From contig OY829545.1 in the NCBI GenBank assembly GCA_963691705.1, forward strand, positions 33,157,475 to 33,221,474: a stretch of 64,000 bases of DNA, in the 5' to 3' direction. The position numbers and the translations under genes are program-made. Shown here piece by piece: positions 34,201-45,894 of the stretch. The notes beneath the pieces are model-generated. The model was given only the letters and a program-made list of their open reading frames with translations. It searched no databases and was not told the origin of the DNA. Position 1 is the stretch's first letter, and every line of letters begins with the position of its first letter. Source of the DNA: Viola odorata (Eukaryota; Streptophyta; Magnoliopsida; Malpighiales; Violaceae).

Positions 34201-36165
34201 TTTAGACAGATCACCTGATGGGGCAAGATGGCAGCACCCCTTAAGGGTGTATAATTACTGATTATAGTTCCGAAGCTCTTATTTGGCACATGGCCAATGA
34301 TGGGAATAATTACTGGGAACTGGAGTAGGAGTTTAATAATTATGATCAAGTCTGATAGAGTCTTTTAATTTGGTTAAGATCAAAGGTTAGGGATATTTTT
34401 GTAATTTCCAGCTTTTCTGGAAATTCTGGAATTTTAGTATTTACTTTTATGTCAAGGCTTTATTGAATAAGGACCTGTTACTTTGGGTCCAAGTCGTGTG
34501 TCCTAGTTAGTTAATAATTAGAAGTCCTAATCCTATTCCTGTAAGTACATGTTAGTCTCTATTTAAAGGAGGCTTATGTTATTAATAAGGCAGACTTGAT
34601 ATTGAGAAAATTAATACTTGAGTGTTAGGTGTGACCTAGAGGTGATTTATTTTTCTGATTACTTGTGTTCTCTTGATCTTTACCTACTTTTAATCTACTA
34701 AACAACTGCTGCGCATACTTTTAACCTTAAACACCCTAATCTCTCTCTGAAGAAAGGTCGGCACAGGATTATCCCTAGGTTGTCCCGCGTCATCACCTTT
34801 CCAAACTAGATCATACTACATGCTAAACTGATAAACACATGCCCATGTGACAGAAGACATGCATTCATAAAAGGTGCATTAATTTGATCACACAACACTA
34901 ACTATACGCCAAATAAGAAACTCTTTTAAGCATCTACTGATGAAAAGAATCTATTTGTTCCCTGAACCAAATTCTTAAAAAAATTGATAACTTGTTGATA
35001 CTCTTGCAACCATGAAAAATTTCTTTACTTGAGTATACTTTCATTAGAACTTCAAATTGATGGACACATTTCACTTCAACTAGTCATTTAATTTCCGCCA
35101 AATGCTGTTTACCTTGAGAGTCGGATTTGGTTGGAATTATCTTATCACAATAATCCTTTGATCCACTAACTCCAGCTAAACCAATAGCATCTTCCGATTG
35201 AGCTAGCCTTTGCCTCTTCGAACACCCAATACTACTTCTCGACAATTTCCCTCCTCTTTTTTGTGCTTGTACTTCTTCAGACCTAGGAATCCATGAAAGA
35301 CCATTTGACCCGTTACAATGAAGCAGGTTCGAGACATCTTCATTATTAGAGCCAGTCAGTTGAGTTCCATGTCGACAAAGCTCAGTAACTACAGCATTAT
35401 CCTCTGAAGCTGAGTCCAAAGCATTCATAGAATCTGCAAAAATCACATTTACTACTAAATATAAGCATAACCATGCATTTACACTAGAAGCATAAGCCTA
35501 CCCTATTTGGTTATGCAATGAATATAAGCTTAAATCGTATAGTTACACAATGAATATAAGCTCTCTGTAAGGTTACAACAACTAAAAAGCTATTGAATGA
35601 ACAATATTCTGCCAACAAATTTCCATAATAAACATGCGATAACCAGTCTCAGCATATTCTTTTTGAATAACACAACGGCTCCAAAAAAAAAAAATTCACT
35701 TCACTTAACATTCAGAACATGATAAGTGTTCAATATCACTTAATTTTATTAGCTCCCTTTTGTCGGGTGAAGATACAACAGCTACAAATTGATTTCGATA
35801 AGAACAATTGTGAAATTGGTATTATCCCCACAACAAGCGCTATTTCACAGCTAGAATTGATAGCCAACAGTTACAAATGGAACATTCAAAGCAAGCAGAA
35901 AAGCAACACTAGATCCATAGCTTCTACTAACTTCGAAAACTCATGATTCTAAGAAATTAAATGAAACAAAAACTAATAATGAGAAATAACTGAGTATCAT
36001 TTTACCTTTTGCATTAAGCGAAGAACTGCACGGCTCAATCGAGCCTCTGGAGGTAGCTAAGAATGGGACACGTGTCTTATCGGAAGCGTTCACATCGGTC
36101 ACGGTAACCCTATCTGGTCCAAGCCCCTCCGATCCCATGAAATTGAAACGCGCCGCAACATCCAT
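31279..36165 (-). CDS. Intact seven-exon host gene, 671-residue uncharacterised protein
   Basis: Exons (plus coordinates, read right to left): 36,165-36,006; 35,433-35,113; 34,126-33,971; 33,289-32,973; 32,575-32,074; 31,959-31,924; 31,802-31,279. All six introns have GT-AG ends and join in phase; the summed CDS is 2,016 bp with stop TGA at 31,279-31,281. I do not recognise the family. The protein is Ser/Lys-rich and hydrophilic, with no signal peptide or membrane segment and several basic clusters (SKRGDRRNSR, CSKRQR, PSKRAK) that suggest a nuclear protein (inference). Conserved-looking blocks are HAFTGHCRTNSDANK plus CQGRWARIGN in exon 5 and CPRLFAAAQILCDIA in exon 7. The 36 bp exon 6 is a microexon. 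Conserved phase and lack of stops indicate a functional gene. It is the only convincing host gene in the window. Confidence 0.9.
34345..34800. mobile_element. Possible solo LTR or short retroelement in intron 2 of the host gene
   Basis: The second intron (34,127-35,112) holds a block that looks unlike the rest: TGATAGAGTC start near 34,352, a TATA-like tctatttaaagg near 34,558, poly(A)-like aataag, and an end near ccgcgtcatca (34,794). No target duplication could be found, so the call is weak. The host splice sites on either side are intact. Confidence 0.35.
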
Positions 36166-36332
36166 ATACCTTCAGGATCTGGAAATTATTTCAGAAATGA
36201 GCAAAATGGTGTCGTTTCGGGAGTGAATCGAAGGGAAACGATGCGCTTCGGATAGGGGAAGCATTTTGCGGCTGAAGAAAGAGAGAGGAGGGTGGGGGAT
36301 TTTAGGGCAAGAAATGAGATGAGAAAGAGAAG

Positions 36333-36340
36333 TATTTATA
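36333..36340 (-). promoter_or_regulatory. Host gene TATA box
   Basis: TATAAATA on the minus strand, about 168 bp upstream of the ATG at 36,165. This would give a 5' UTR of about 140 nt starting in a pyrimidine-rich stretch (tctctttctcat on the minus strand), usual for plant promoters. Confidence 0.6.
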
Positions 36341-36613
36341 GTTTTCGGGATCTGGTGAGGTGGTGTTTGGAAACAATGCGCCGGCGGGGAATATTCCGAT
36401 CGGGTTTGATGCTTTCAGCCTCATCCATAACGGTTGGTTTTATTGTCGGGGTGGTTTCGGTCATTTCTCGCGTTCCGACGTGGTGTAATCCACAGGAGGC
36501 GAGTCAACTATGTTGCAATGTGTTGAAGTTTCGGAATTTGCACCAACGGAAACGTGACGCGTGTTGAGGACAAAGAAGTGTAGTCATTGGACTTGAACTA
36601 GTACTTATGGATC

Positions 36614-37694
36614 TGTGCACACGGGTCGAGTCGGATCGATTATAGACCTAACCCGTCACCGACCGGTCTGAAATTTAGCGGGTCGGTTGGATCGGTTATG
36701 GGCACAAATAATCGCAGGTTGGCGGGTGTAGTGGGTCGAATCGGTTATCCACGGGTTGACGGTTATATTCATAGGCTTAAAATAATGGGTGAGGTTTAAC
36801 AAAAAAAATACCCAACCTTCCTTTTTTTACTCAAACTGGGCTGAGCCCATTAACAAAGCCTAACAAACTTAAAACAAAAAACTAACATCTCATCTTCTTC
36901 TTCCTCCAACAAACCCTAAATCCTAAAACAGAAACAAAATATCTTCTTCTCCACCTAGCCGTCAACGTAATCGGCCACCCAAATCAGAATGAAAACCAAA
37001 TACAACCCGTATAAAAAAAACTAGATCTTTTTATCAGATCTATAAACATCCACCATGATTAACTTTTCTTAAATCTAGATCTAACTTTTACAAGAAAAAA
37101 TCAAATCAAATCAATAACAGATCCATCACTAAGCACCATATCTATCAACATAAATGACGAGATGAGAGAACAAGTCCATGATGATGGAGGAGGCTGAGAG
37201 GGTGAAGAGATCGGGTATAACGAACGAGACCTCCGCCATTCTTGAAGCAAGAGGTCTTTCGGTGATGATGGAGGAGGCCGAGAGGGTCAATCTCGCCACC
37301 GACGATGGAGAAGAGGGCTTTCGGCGGCGGGGTCTTGGCGTGGAGGGTGGTGGTGAAGTTTTTGAGGAGTAGAGAAGTGGAATCGGATATTTCAAATGTG
37401 TGGGCGATGTTGCTTGGAGAGAGAGCGAGGAAGAAGAAAAGAAAAGAAAAATAGGGAGCGGCTAGAGAATGAAAGAAATGAGAAAGAGATGCTTATATAC
37501 TTAGGGTTAGGGTTAGGGTCGGTCGGGTTGGTTATTTTGCGATTTATGAAATGTTGACCCGCGAACCGACCCACCACTAAATGGGCGGGTCGGTTATGTA
37601 TCTGTATATGGGCGGTTATGTAGTTTTTTGTGTTTTTGGCGGGTCAGGTCGGTTCGGGTCGACGGGTTGGGCGGGTCAAATGTTCACCCCTACC
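36614..37694. mobile_element. Non-autonomous hAT-like DNA transposon
   Basis: About 1.08 kb flanked by ACTTATGGATC (36,603-36,613) and ACTTACGGATC (37,695-37,705), consistent with an 8 bp duplication carrying one mismatch. Both ends are packed with cgggtcgg / cgacccg subterminal repeats, and the right end read inward is taggggtgaaca, a common style of plant hAT ends. Terminal inverted repeats are weak. The middle contains a duplicated gatgatggaggaggc phrase (37,177 and 37,264) and UTR-like pyrimidine tracts (36,890-36,960). No transposase. It lies about 270 bp upstream of the host gene's TATA box. Confidence 0.5.
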
Positions 37695-37769
37695 ACTTAC
37701 GGATCCATTAATTGTTATTTTTGTAATCTGAATTTTCTTTGGATATATGAACTAGGTGACCAAAACTAA

Positions 37770-38300
37770 TGTATCTTTGGATATATATATCAATTGTCGT
37801 GACTTTTCCACATCAAAATTAGATTTGAGTCAATGTGCAAAGAGTGCAATGTTTTTTTTTTATAAAAAAAAAACTTCTATTTATTAACTAATTTAGGTAA
37901 AAAAAATCCAATCAAACCTCTATGATTAACTTAACTATATATCCATAAAATATTTGCAATTAAATCCTAAATGATTAATTTAGTACAATATTTATTTTTA
38001 AGACTTTAATTTGTTGACTAATTTAGTCTTTATTCATAAAAGTTTTCAAATTAAACCCCTAACTGATTACTTTAGACCCCTCATTCGTAAAACATTTACA
38101 ATCGAATCTGTAAATGATTAATTTAGTCCTCGTGTATGTAAAAAATTTAATTGAACTCATACATTTATGTAATTTTACATTTCTTCGTGTGTTTGTAAAT
38201 TTGGTTCAACTAAACATTAGATAATTATTCATTATAATAATTTTCATACTATCCACTATGAGTGATTTTTATTCCAATCAAACTCATACACTTCTAATAA
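37770..38300. repeat. AT-rich degenerate repeats
   Basis: Diverged units of about 65 bp carrying attaaacccctaa, tgattaatttag and cataaaatatttacaat recur four or five times between 37,890 and 38,160. No gene seen. Confidence 0.5.
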
Positions 38301-38312
38301 TTTTAATTAAAA

Positions 38313-38759
38313 GACATGGTTGCTGCTTTGGAAACTTGTGAATCGGTGATACACCCTCATAAACTATCTGATCTTTCTACTACTCAGCCCAAATTTGTTC
38401 CTTCTATTGTGCGGGCTCTGAAACTCGAATTGAAGAGCTTACCCTTGCACCTCAAATACGCCTACCTTGGCGAAGATGATACACTCCCAGTAATCATTTC
38501 TAGCAAGCTCGATCCAAGCGAGGAACGTGAACTTGTCAACACACTCAAGGGCTTCTGAGAAGCCATTGGATGGACGATCGCTGATATTAAGGGACTCTCA
38601 CCTACCCTTTGAACTCACCGCATCCATCTCGAAGATGAAAGTCGATCTATCCGACAACATCAACGCAGATTGAATCCACCCATGATAGATGTTGTTAAGA
38701 AAGAAATCTTGAAGCTACTTGACACCGGTATCATCTACCCAATATCTGATAGCACTTAG
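38313..38759 (+). pseudogene. Athila-3 pol fragment
   Basis: Plus-strand remnant of the Athila linker and RT fingers: LKLELKSLPLHLKYAYLG, VIISSKLDPSEE and RRLNPPMIDVVKKEILKLLD are recognisable and parallel Athila-2 (25,400-25,700). In-frame stops lie at 38,556 and 38,610. The homology is cut off at 38,759 after YPISDST by the LTR that starts at 38,760. Opposite orientation to Athila-1 and -2. Confidence 0.85.
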
Positions 38760-40094
38760 TGATACGATCCTAGTTGCCTAGGATGCGCTTTTTGACGATC
38801 TCGTTCAAGGTTTGGATTTCAATGCGGAAAACGTAACTCCCTAGAATGCTTAACCCTCCTAATAACCTATGCTAGGCAAACTAAGCCAGACAATAGAGGT
38901 TCTTGAGTCGAATCCCTAACCCTCTAATCAACCTGTGATTAGCAAACTAGGGTGAACGAAACAATAAGGGTGAACTTTCAGGTTTTACTTGTGATTTTAA
39001 TCGAGTGTTCTAACTCAATTAAAGACAAGGCTCTTGCAAGAACAATTTAGACAAACACTCTGTGTTTATATCATCAAAAAGGGGTCTGATTTACAATAAG
39101 CACAAAAGGCTCTATATATAGGCAAAGCCTAAGTACAAGTTTAACTATAACTATAACTTCTAATACTACTAGGAATAGAAAACCTAATCTAAGTAGAAGT
39201 AGAACTTCTATTCGTATAATAACTTTACAAACTAATTAATAAATATAATAAATACATTCTAGAAGCTCCAAAGGTGATTCGCACGGCTGGGCTTTGAGTT
39301 AGGCCGCAATCTCTAAGTCACGGGCTGTCGTGCGTTCACACTGCGCAATAAAATGTCGAACCATGCTAATTTTCGATCCACTCGTCCAATTGGGCTGAAA
39401 CCTATCCCATTTGAAATCTAACATCTGAAAATAGTAATAAGGATCCTCTCTTCTTGGTCCAGGCCTCACAGGGCCGAAATAAATCGAACGGCGTTGACTG
39501 ACGTGTTTTGAAGTCCTTGTCTGCGTAGGATTGCTGTCAGCAAAACTGTCTATTTTAATAAATCGCAAACGACTTGTGCGTTTGAGCTGAAACTTGGTCA
39601 CAATAGAGACAACATCCTGAGATTTCATAAACATGCTCAATCGCACAATTCTGACTTCTGTAGCTCCTGCTGGGTTCGGACAAAGTCGCCTGTTGTGTCT
39701 GCGCTTAGAACTCCTGCGTGCGAGAATGTGATCTCAAACCTTCTTGACATCTACTCGTCCAAATGCTTTGAAACTTGGACACAACCTTCCCAAGACTCCA
39801 ATCGGTCTTGTATTTATGCTGGATCTCTGATTGAAACCGTTCTTCCATGGGTTGGATCGGATAGATGTCAAACCTTGCGCTAGGCGCCTCCAAGCCACCT
39901 TCCATATCATCCTTCACCTAAAGGCTTGATCAAGCAGCGTCTCCTGCCTTGCCTCCATGTCTAGAGGTTGTATTAACCTCACTGGATTCTTTGAAATGTC
40001 ATTGGCTCGACGCTTTGGGTTGATTGGCCTTAGTCGCAAGGCGTGTGCGCTTTGTACGTGCGCTGGGGCTAGCCTCGGGGCTAGGATCGTATCA
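38760..40094 (-). mobile_element. LTR (1,335 bp) with perfect 14 bp terminal inverted repeats
   Basis: Starts TGATACGATCCTAG and ends CTAGGATCGTATCA. On the minus strand it is immediately preceded by a purine tract (reverse complement of 40,095-40,107, AAGGGGGAGGGAA), so this is the 3' LTR of a minus-strand element whose internal DNA lies to the right. A TATA-like tatatata sits at 39,113-39,120. It was inserted into the Athila-3 fragment; the left flank is CTTAG, and no partner duplication is available. Confidence 0.75.
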
Positions 40095-41540
40095 TTCCCT
40101 CCCCCTTCAAAAAGATTCACCCTCGAATTTGTATCTAGACCTGCACCACAATACCTTAAGTTAGTAATATCAAAATAAGCACAAAGCGAACCATACCAAC
40201 CTCCCAAATTCAACTTGGCAACAACGTCTTTGAATATGACAATGCATCGGGTAAGACCATCGCCCCAAGCAGATACTCTTGCTCAAACTTGGTTTGGGAA
40301 CCATCTCCGGCGTAAGCGCTGCCAAAGACAAGCTCATATCTTGAAGGTTCCACTCATCCTTCCATGGTTTCTCAAGGTTGCCATCTTGACACTCAAGCGC
40401 GCACCATAGCGCTTGGCTTGTCCATGGGCTATCCGCATTACTTCGATCTCTTTGCTGCCACTTATACTAAACAATACACTCAAAGGCAGAAATATTAAAC
40501 TGAATAATGTCATAAGAATAAAATCACACATGTGTTTCAATAACACACCAAAAATAATAGCGTGTATGAAAAGGTGGTAAGTATATAAAAGAAACGGAAA
40601 ATATTCCTTCCATGTAGACTCATACTTACAAACTGACACATGTCTCATAGCTCCAAAAGCTGTCTCCTCCATCTCTGGTTACCTCAAGAGTTGTGGTGGC
40701 AAGGATAAATCTCGCTCCATAGGCGCACTCAACGTTCGCCACGGTTCTTGACCTAAGTCGCTAAAGGACTTCTTCTTTTGATTAGTAACAAAACTCCAAG
40801 GAACAATATATGAAATAATAACATCCTTAAAAGTTAAGTTAATAAGAAAATAGCAACTCATCATACAATCCTCAAACATATGATGTTCATCAAAATTTCG
40901 CAAAAGATCATGTGATCGATATAAGCGATTGCGTCGGAAAAGAGCTCCTCCAAGTCCTGTCGACTTAAACACAAAATTGTCATTAAATTCACACTTGGAA
41001 GAATAGTTATTCAATGAAAAAACATATGAAAATCCAATTAAAATTGTGTTAGGGACAACACAATCTATGTCTCTCGGCCTAGTCAACATACCAAACTATT
41101 TGCGCTTTCTCGAGTAATTTTCAAAGGCATATGACTTGACCTTCGGTTCTTGCATATGATAATCATCAATTTAATTAATTTTATAATTAGAAGCATAAAA
41201 ATTAGGGATGTTCATATACTCACACAAATCGCTCCTTAGGAAAGAGAACCATACCATACCCTTTAGGTTAGGGTTTGCCGAAATAAGCACCACGGATGCG
41301 CAAGGCTCTTTCCCTCTTCTTGGTGGTAAGGTAAGAGGCTTCTCCTATGCCAACAACCTTCTCTTGTTTTTCTCATGAGAGTAAACAGCCAAAGTAAAGG
41401 AAACAAACGGATTAGGGTTAGAAAGATCAAGGTGCAATGGCTAAAAAATCAACTTTTGGTGGCTTGCGCCAAAATAGTTTTTGCTCACTTCTCTCCCTAT
41501 GGCATTTTCATTCTCTCCTTTTGTATTCATACTGTCTCGC
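40095..41540 (-). other. Internal remnant of the minus-strand LTR element
   Basis: Next to the purine tract the minus strand encodes NSRVNLFEGGGNDT, resembling the C-terminal tail of chromovirus polyproteins. Further right no RT or integrase is recognisable, only short frames (40,334-41,089), so most of pol is deleted or replaced. The stretch 41,100-41,540 shows nothing identifiable. Confidence 0.45.
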
Positions 41541-41646
41541 CCCGAAAATAAAAAAATATTCGCGAGTGTGCAACGAACTTGAGACCTTACGATGCTCGAC
41601 GTAAATGGACGCCTCGCAACATGCAATGAAGTCGCCACCCTAATTT

Positions 41647-44147
41647 TGTCGCTAGGTTTAGGGAACCTTAATCGTCATGGCATAAAAAAAATAAACTAAA
41701 TAAAAAAACTAAAGGCACAAAAAAGGGGTCTGAACCCCAGACAAAGGTTCGGGGTCGTATTATGGTCTCGGGAAGGTGTTAGGCACCCGAGTCATATCCA
41801 AAAATGGTTACCGGTTGATAAGAGAGGTGTTTAAAAGGTGTTTAATAAAATGCATTTTTGAAAGGGGGTCCTCAGAGGAATCATCACTTTGGTCTTTTCC
41901 ATGATCAGGACCGTTCAGGAATAATTAATCGTTGGATGGGGTTACCATTTTAAAAATCTTTTCGGACGGGGTTACCGTTCGAAGAGACCGATCGATTATT
42001 CCTGACCGTAGCGTGATGGGACTGAATTTTCCATAAGACCGAATGAGCCCCCTCTATTTCATCATCGGACTATGCATGATTAAATTAATTACTACGTGAT
42101 TCTATCAGGGATAGCTTAACAGAGTACAAATTAAATGAGAGGTTTTGAAATGATAAAACTGATGTGGGAGCGAAGCCACCAAGTACATGCAGTCAATATA
42201 AGTGAAAATTTAAAATCAAACGAACATGGCATTGTAAGCAAGTCTTTAAACAAGTTGTTCAAGTGGGTTGATTCTAATTCTAGCAATTCCATATATCATG
42301 CGTACGATTAATATTTATGGAAAGCGTTGAATAAATAAAAGGGAACGAAAGGCGTACTTTCAAGCGAAGCTTTGAATTTTAAACCTACAAAGTGATAGTG
42401 TTAGTGATAGCTCGAAAAATAAATAAACAATTTATGAATGCGAGAATTTAAATAATGACTTGATGCATACGAAAATTTAAATGATGATTTACCGAGTGCG
42501 AGAAATTAACTGATGGTTTGACGCATACGAAAATTTAAATGATGATTTTAATGATGTTCTGCATGCGAGAAATTTATATGATGACAGTTGGTAAGTGCGA
42601 AAATTTAAATGATGATTTAATGCATATGAGAATTTAAATGCTGATTTGATGTGTGTAGAAATTTTAAATGCTGATTTGATAAGTGCAGAAAATTTAAATG
42701 CTGATTTGATAAGTGTGAAAATTAAATGATGACAGTTGATAATGCGAGAATTTAAATGCTGATTTGACGAAAAATTTAAGTGATGATTTGACGAAAAATC
42801 AAAGACTTGATATTTGCAGAAATTAAGCAGTTGATGATTTGCAGAAAATAAAATGATGATTTGCAGGAAATTAAAGCAATTGATAATTTGCAGAAAGTTT
42901 AAATGATGATTTGCAGGAAATTAAATAGTTGATGATTTGCAAAAAATAAAATGATGATTTGGAGGAAATTAAATAGTTGATATTGCAGAAAATTAAACAT
43001 GTGATATTGCAGAAATTAAAGCTGTTGATATTTTGCAGAAAGTTTAAATGATGGTTTGCAGGAAATTAAAAATGGGACCGACCATGTAGGCGGTAAATTA
43101 AATGACTGAATTTAAATTGCAGAGAGTAAATTGCAAAAAATTAAAGAGCGAGGAATTTAAAAAATTGATAGGTACAGAAAATTAAAGTGACAATACGAAA
43201 AATAGTCATACGAAACATACGAATATTTTTCAAAAATGCGATCCGAGGTCTCGGAAAAATGAAAACGGGTTGGGCCGAATTTGAAAAACAAAAGAAATGG
43301 GCCAGGAACTATCAAAAATCCATTTTTAATTTGGCCCATCACCTTTCACGCGTCGAACCAAGCTGGCCCAAGGGATGCATGACACTATTCATCATCCCTA
43401 AGCCTTGGTCGCCGGTGCCACTGCCGGCGGCCAAGCTCCGGCCATAGGTGGCCGTTTCAGAAAACCTTTGTATCGAGACGCTCGTCTCCTCGACGGCTTC
43501 TCGACCGTACAAACCTCGAATCTCGGTTTAAACCATACCGGTTTAAACCATACCGGTTTAAACCATACCGAGTTTAATTTCAAAAAAATGACGAAAATGA
43601 TAATTACCGAAAACTAATTAATTCGCAAGATTTATCTAACGATTTAACAAATTAAAAGAATTTATTTAATCAACAGCATGCATATGAATTATTGGCATAA
43701 AAACAAGCAATTTATTTGATAAAAAACGCAATCAAACAATTAAAGAAAGAAAAGGCAGTAAAACGAAGGAAAAAAGCTTGGAAAAGAAAGCTTACTGGAA
43801 AGCTTTTAACTAGTGACGATTATCGGTCGAAATGAGCAATCTATCAAGGGAGAAGAAGCAAGGCTTGCTAGGGGGTGAATTTGTGTCATAAATTTCATGC
43901 GATGACCTAAAACGAAGAAATAACTAGTAAACGACTAACGGATAATTAAAAATGTAATTCACAAGGCTAAAAATAATAACGATAATAATAATGAAAATAC
44001 GTGACAAAAAAGTAAAAATGCGATTTTGAACGCTGACGATGATAAAATGCGATGAGAATTTTAAAAATGCTAACGACAGTAAATTAAATAAAATGACGGA
44101 AATGCTAAATTCAATTAAAAATGCGCGTCAAAATTTGGGTATCAATA
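41647..44147 (-). mobile_element. LTR of Tat element B (2.5 kb)
   Basis: Plus coordinates start TGTCGCTAGG and end GGTATCAATA (minus strand TATTGATACC, with TG mutated to TA compared with element A). It lacks much of the 55 bp array that lengthens LTR A but has related phrases (gatgatttgcaggaaattaaa) near 42,470-43,100. A 16 bp repeat (cggtttaaaccatac, three copies) lies at 43,520-43,570. Nothing coding. Confidence 0.8.
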
Positions 44148-44235
44148 GTTGCCCCCTCTTTACTGTCTTATCGAAGTATTTGATAAGCAGTAAAGACAGT
44201 TGCCCCCACATATCTGAATTTTGGCGACACAGCAG
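44128..44235 (-). repeat. Border palindrome of Tat element B
   Basis: Same foldback as in element A: tctttactgtcttatc (44,157-44,172) pairs with gataagcagtaaaga across a 9-nt loop, and the outer arms pair tcaaaatttgggtatc with gatatgtgg...attttgg-like sequence. Arms differ from element A by a few compensating and non-compensating changes. Confidence 0.75.
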
Positions 44236-44259
44236 GTCTTACCTTAATCTTACCGTGAG

Positions 44260-44740
44260 GATGTCACTCTGGGAGGAGGTACGTTCGTCGATGTCACTCT
44301 GGGAGGAGGTACGTTCGTCGATGTCACTCTGGGAGGAGGTACGTTCGTCGATGTCACTCTGGGAGGAGGTATGTTCGTCGATGTCACTCTGGGAGGAGAT
44401 ATGTCGTAGATGTCACTCTGGGAGGAGATATGTCGTAGATGTCTCTCTGGGAGGAGATATGGTTGATGTCACTCTGGGAGGAGGTAAGTTTGTTGATGTC
44501 ACTCTAGGAGGAGGTAAGTTCGTTGATGTCACTCTGGGAGGAGATAAGTTGGTTGATGTCACTCTAGGAGGAGATAGTTTTGATGATGTTATTCGTTGAT
44601 GTCACTCTGGGAGGAGATAGATTGTTATTGTCACTCTGGGAGGAGATATATTCGGGGATGTCAGTCTGATGGGATAATTTTGATGTTGTCGCTCTAGGCG
44701 GAGATAATCGTTGATGTCACTCTGGGAGGAGGTATGCTTT
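44260..44740 (-). repeat. 30 bp tandem repeat, Tat B 3' region
   Basis: Five near-perfect 30 bp units (ATGTCACTCTGGGAGGAGGT plus ACGTTCGTCG) at 44,260-44,410 are followed by about ten diverged copies. This is the reverse complement of the CTCCTCCCAGAGTGAC core at 5,941-7,066. The 186-codon plus frame across it is a repeat artefact. Confidence 0.9.
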
Positions 44741-44794
44741 AAATTCTAGTCTGGGTGAGGCTATCGCATTGCTAGATGCTGGTATGAAAAATGA

Positions 44795-45300
44795 GGTTGC
44801 ATGTCCGTGCGAGGCTATCGCTCTTCGGACGCTGATGTGGAAATGTGAAGGAATGTCCGTGCGAGGCTATCGCTCTCCGGATGTTGACGCGGCAATGTGA
44901 AGGAATGTCCGTGCGAGGCTATCGCTCTCCGGATGTTGACGCAACAATGTGAAGGAATGTCCGTGCGAGGCTATCGCTCTCCGGATGTTGACGTGGCAAT
45001 GTGAAGGAATGATTGTGCAAGGTTATCGCTCTCCGAACGTTGACATGGCAATGTGAAGGAATGTCCGTGCGAGGCTATCGCTCTCCGAATGTTGACGTGG
45101 CAATGTGAAGGAATGTCCGTGCGAGGCTATCACTCTCCGGATGTTGACGTGGGTTCGTGCGAGGCTATTGCTCTTCGAACGTTGATGTGGAAAATGTTAC
45201 TATACGACCGTGCGAGGCTATCGCTCTCCGGACGCTGGTGCTGAAAATATAACTACACGACGTGCGAGGCTATCACTCTACGGACGCTGGTGCTGAAAGT
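44795..45300 (-). repeat. 52 bp tandem repeat, Tat B 3' region
   Basis: Units of 52 bp (phrase gtgcgaggctatcgctctcc, then ggatgttgacg and gaaggaatgtcc) start at 44,847, 44,899 and 44,951 and continue with decay to about 45,300. Absent from element A. A third, shorter repeat (agtcgctcaaggaggag) lies at 45,300-45,400, and a gtgaccagacacaacattaa repeat lies at 45,545-45,690. Confidence 0.88.
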
Positions 45301-45694
45301 ATAGTCACTCAAGGAGGGGTTATTTTAGATATGCAGAAAAGTAGTCGCTCAAGGAGGAGTATTTTTAGATAGACAAAAAAGTAGTCGCTGAAGGAGGAGT
45401 AATAATTATGCAGAAATGTAGAATTATGTAAATGAGAGTTGTAACGTACCTTTGCTTGGATATTGATTGACGGTAAAATACCTTTGCTCTGATGTTGATT
45501 CGATATTCGGGGTGACTGTTTACGAATTTTCAAGATATGGTGTAGGGACGTGACCTGACACAACATTAACAGATGACATGTGCGGACATGACCAGATACA
45601 ACATTAAAAACACGAGGTGGGGACGTGACCCTTTACAACGCTTAATAGACGACATGTGCGGACGTGACCAGACACAACATTAAAAACACGATGT

Positions 45695-45894
45695 NNNNNN
45701 NNNNNNNNNNNNNNNNNNNNNNNNNNNNNNNNNNNNNNNNNNNNNNNNNNNNNNNNNNNNNNNNNNNNNNNNNNNNNNNNNNNNNNNNNNNNNNNNNNNN
45801 NNNNNNNNNNNNNNNNNNNNNNNNNNNNNNNNNNNNNNNNNNNNNNNNNNNNNNNNNNNNNNNNNNNNNNNNNNNNNNNNNNNNNNNNNNNNNN
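45695..45894. other. Assembly gap (200 N)
   Basis: Exactly 200 unknown bases between two repeat-rich Tat segments of opposite orientation. The round number suggests a placeholder of unknown true size. Adjacency across it should not be trusted. Confidence 0.98.

Larger units (their letters stand above)
41541..45694 (-). mobile_element. Tat element B, inverted relative of element A (leader, LTR, 3' repeats)
   Basis: Minus strand: 3' repeat region (45,694-44,236), border palindrome, LTR (44,147-41,647) and leader (41,646-41,541). The border, LTR ends and leader align with element A in reverse complement. As in A, the LTR is followed by leader and not by host DNA. After the LTR the minus strand reads aattagggtggcgactt, the usual start of a Tat PBS region. 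It is cut by the assembly gap on the right. Confidence 0.85.

Noticed and set aside
37178..37372. Small plus-strand frame starting MMMEEAERVKRS within the hAT-like element
   Set aside because: Produced by an internal duplication of gatgatggaggaggc; no homology seen and no matching promoter or splice structure.
40334..41089. Two minus-strand frames of 112 and 136 codons next to the 1,335 bp LTR
   Set aside because: No retroelement or host domain recognised, and composition is like surrounding non-coding DNA.
44039..44599. 186-codon plus-strand frame of repeated MSLWEEVRSS units
   Set aside because: It is a translation of the 30 bp Tat repeat in the antisense direction and decays with the repeat; no start context or domain.
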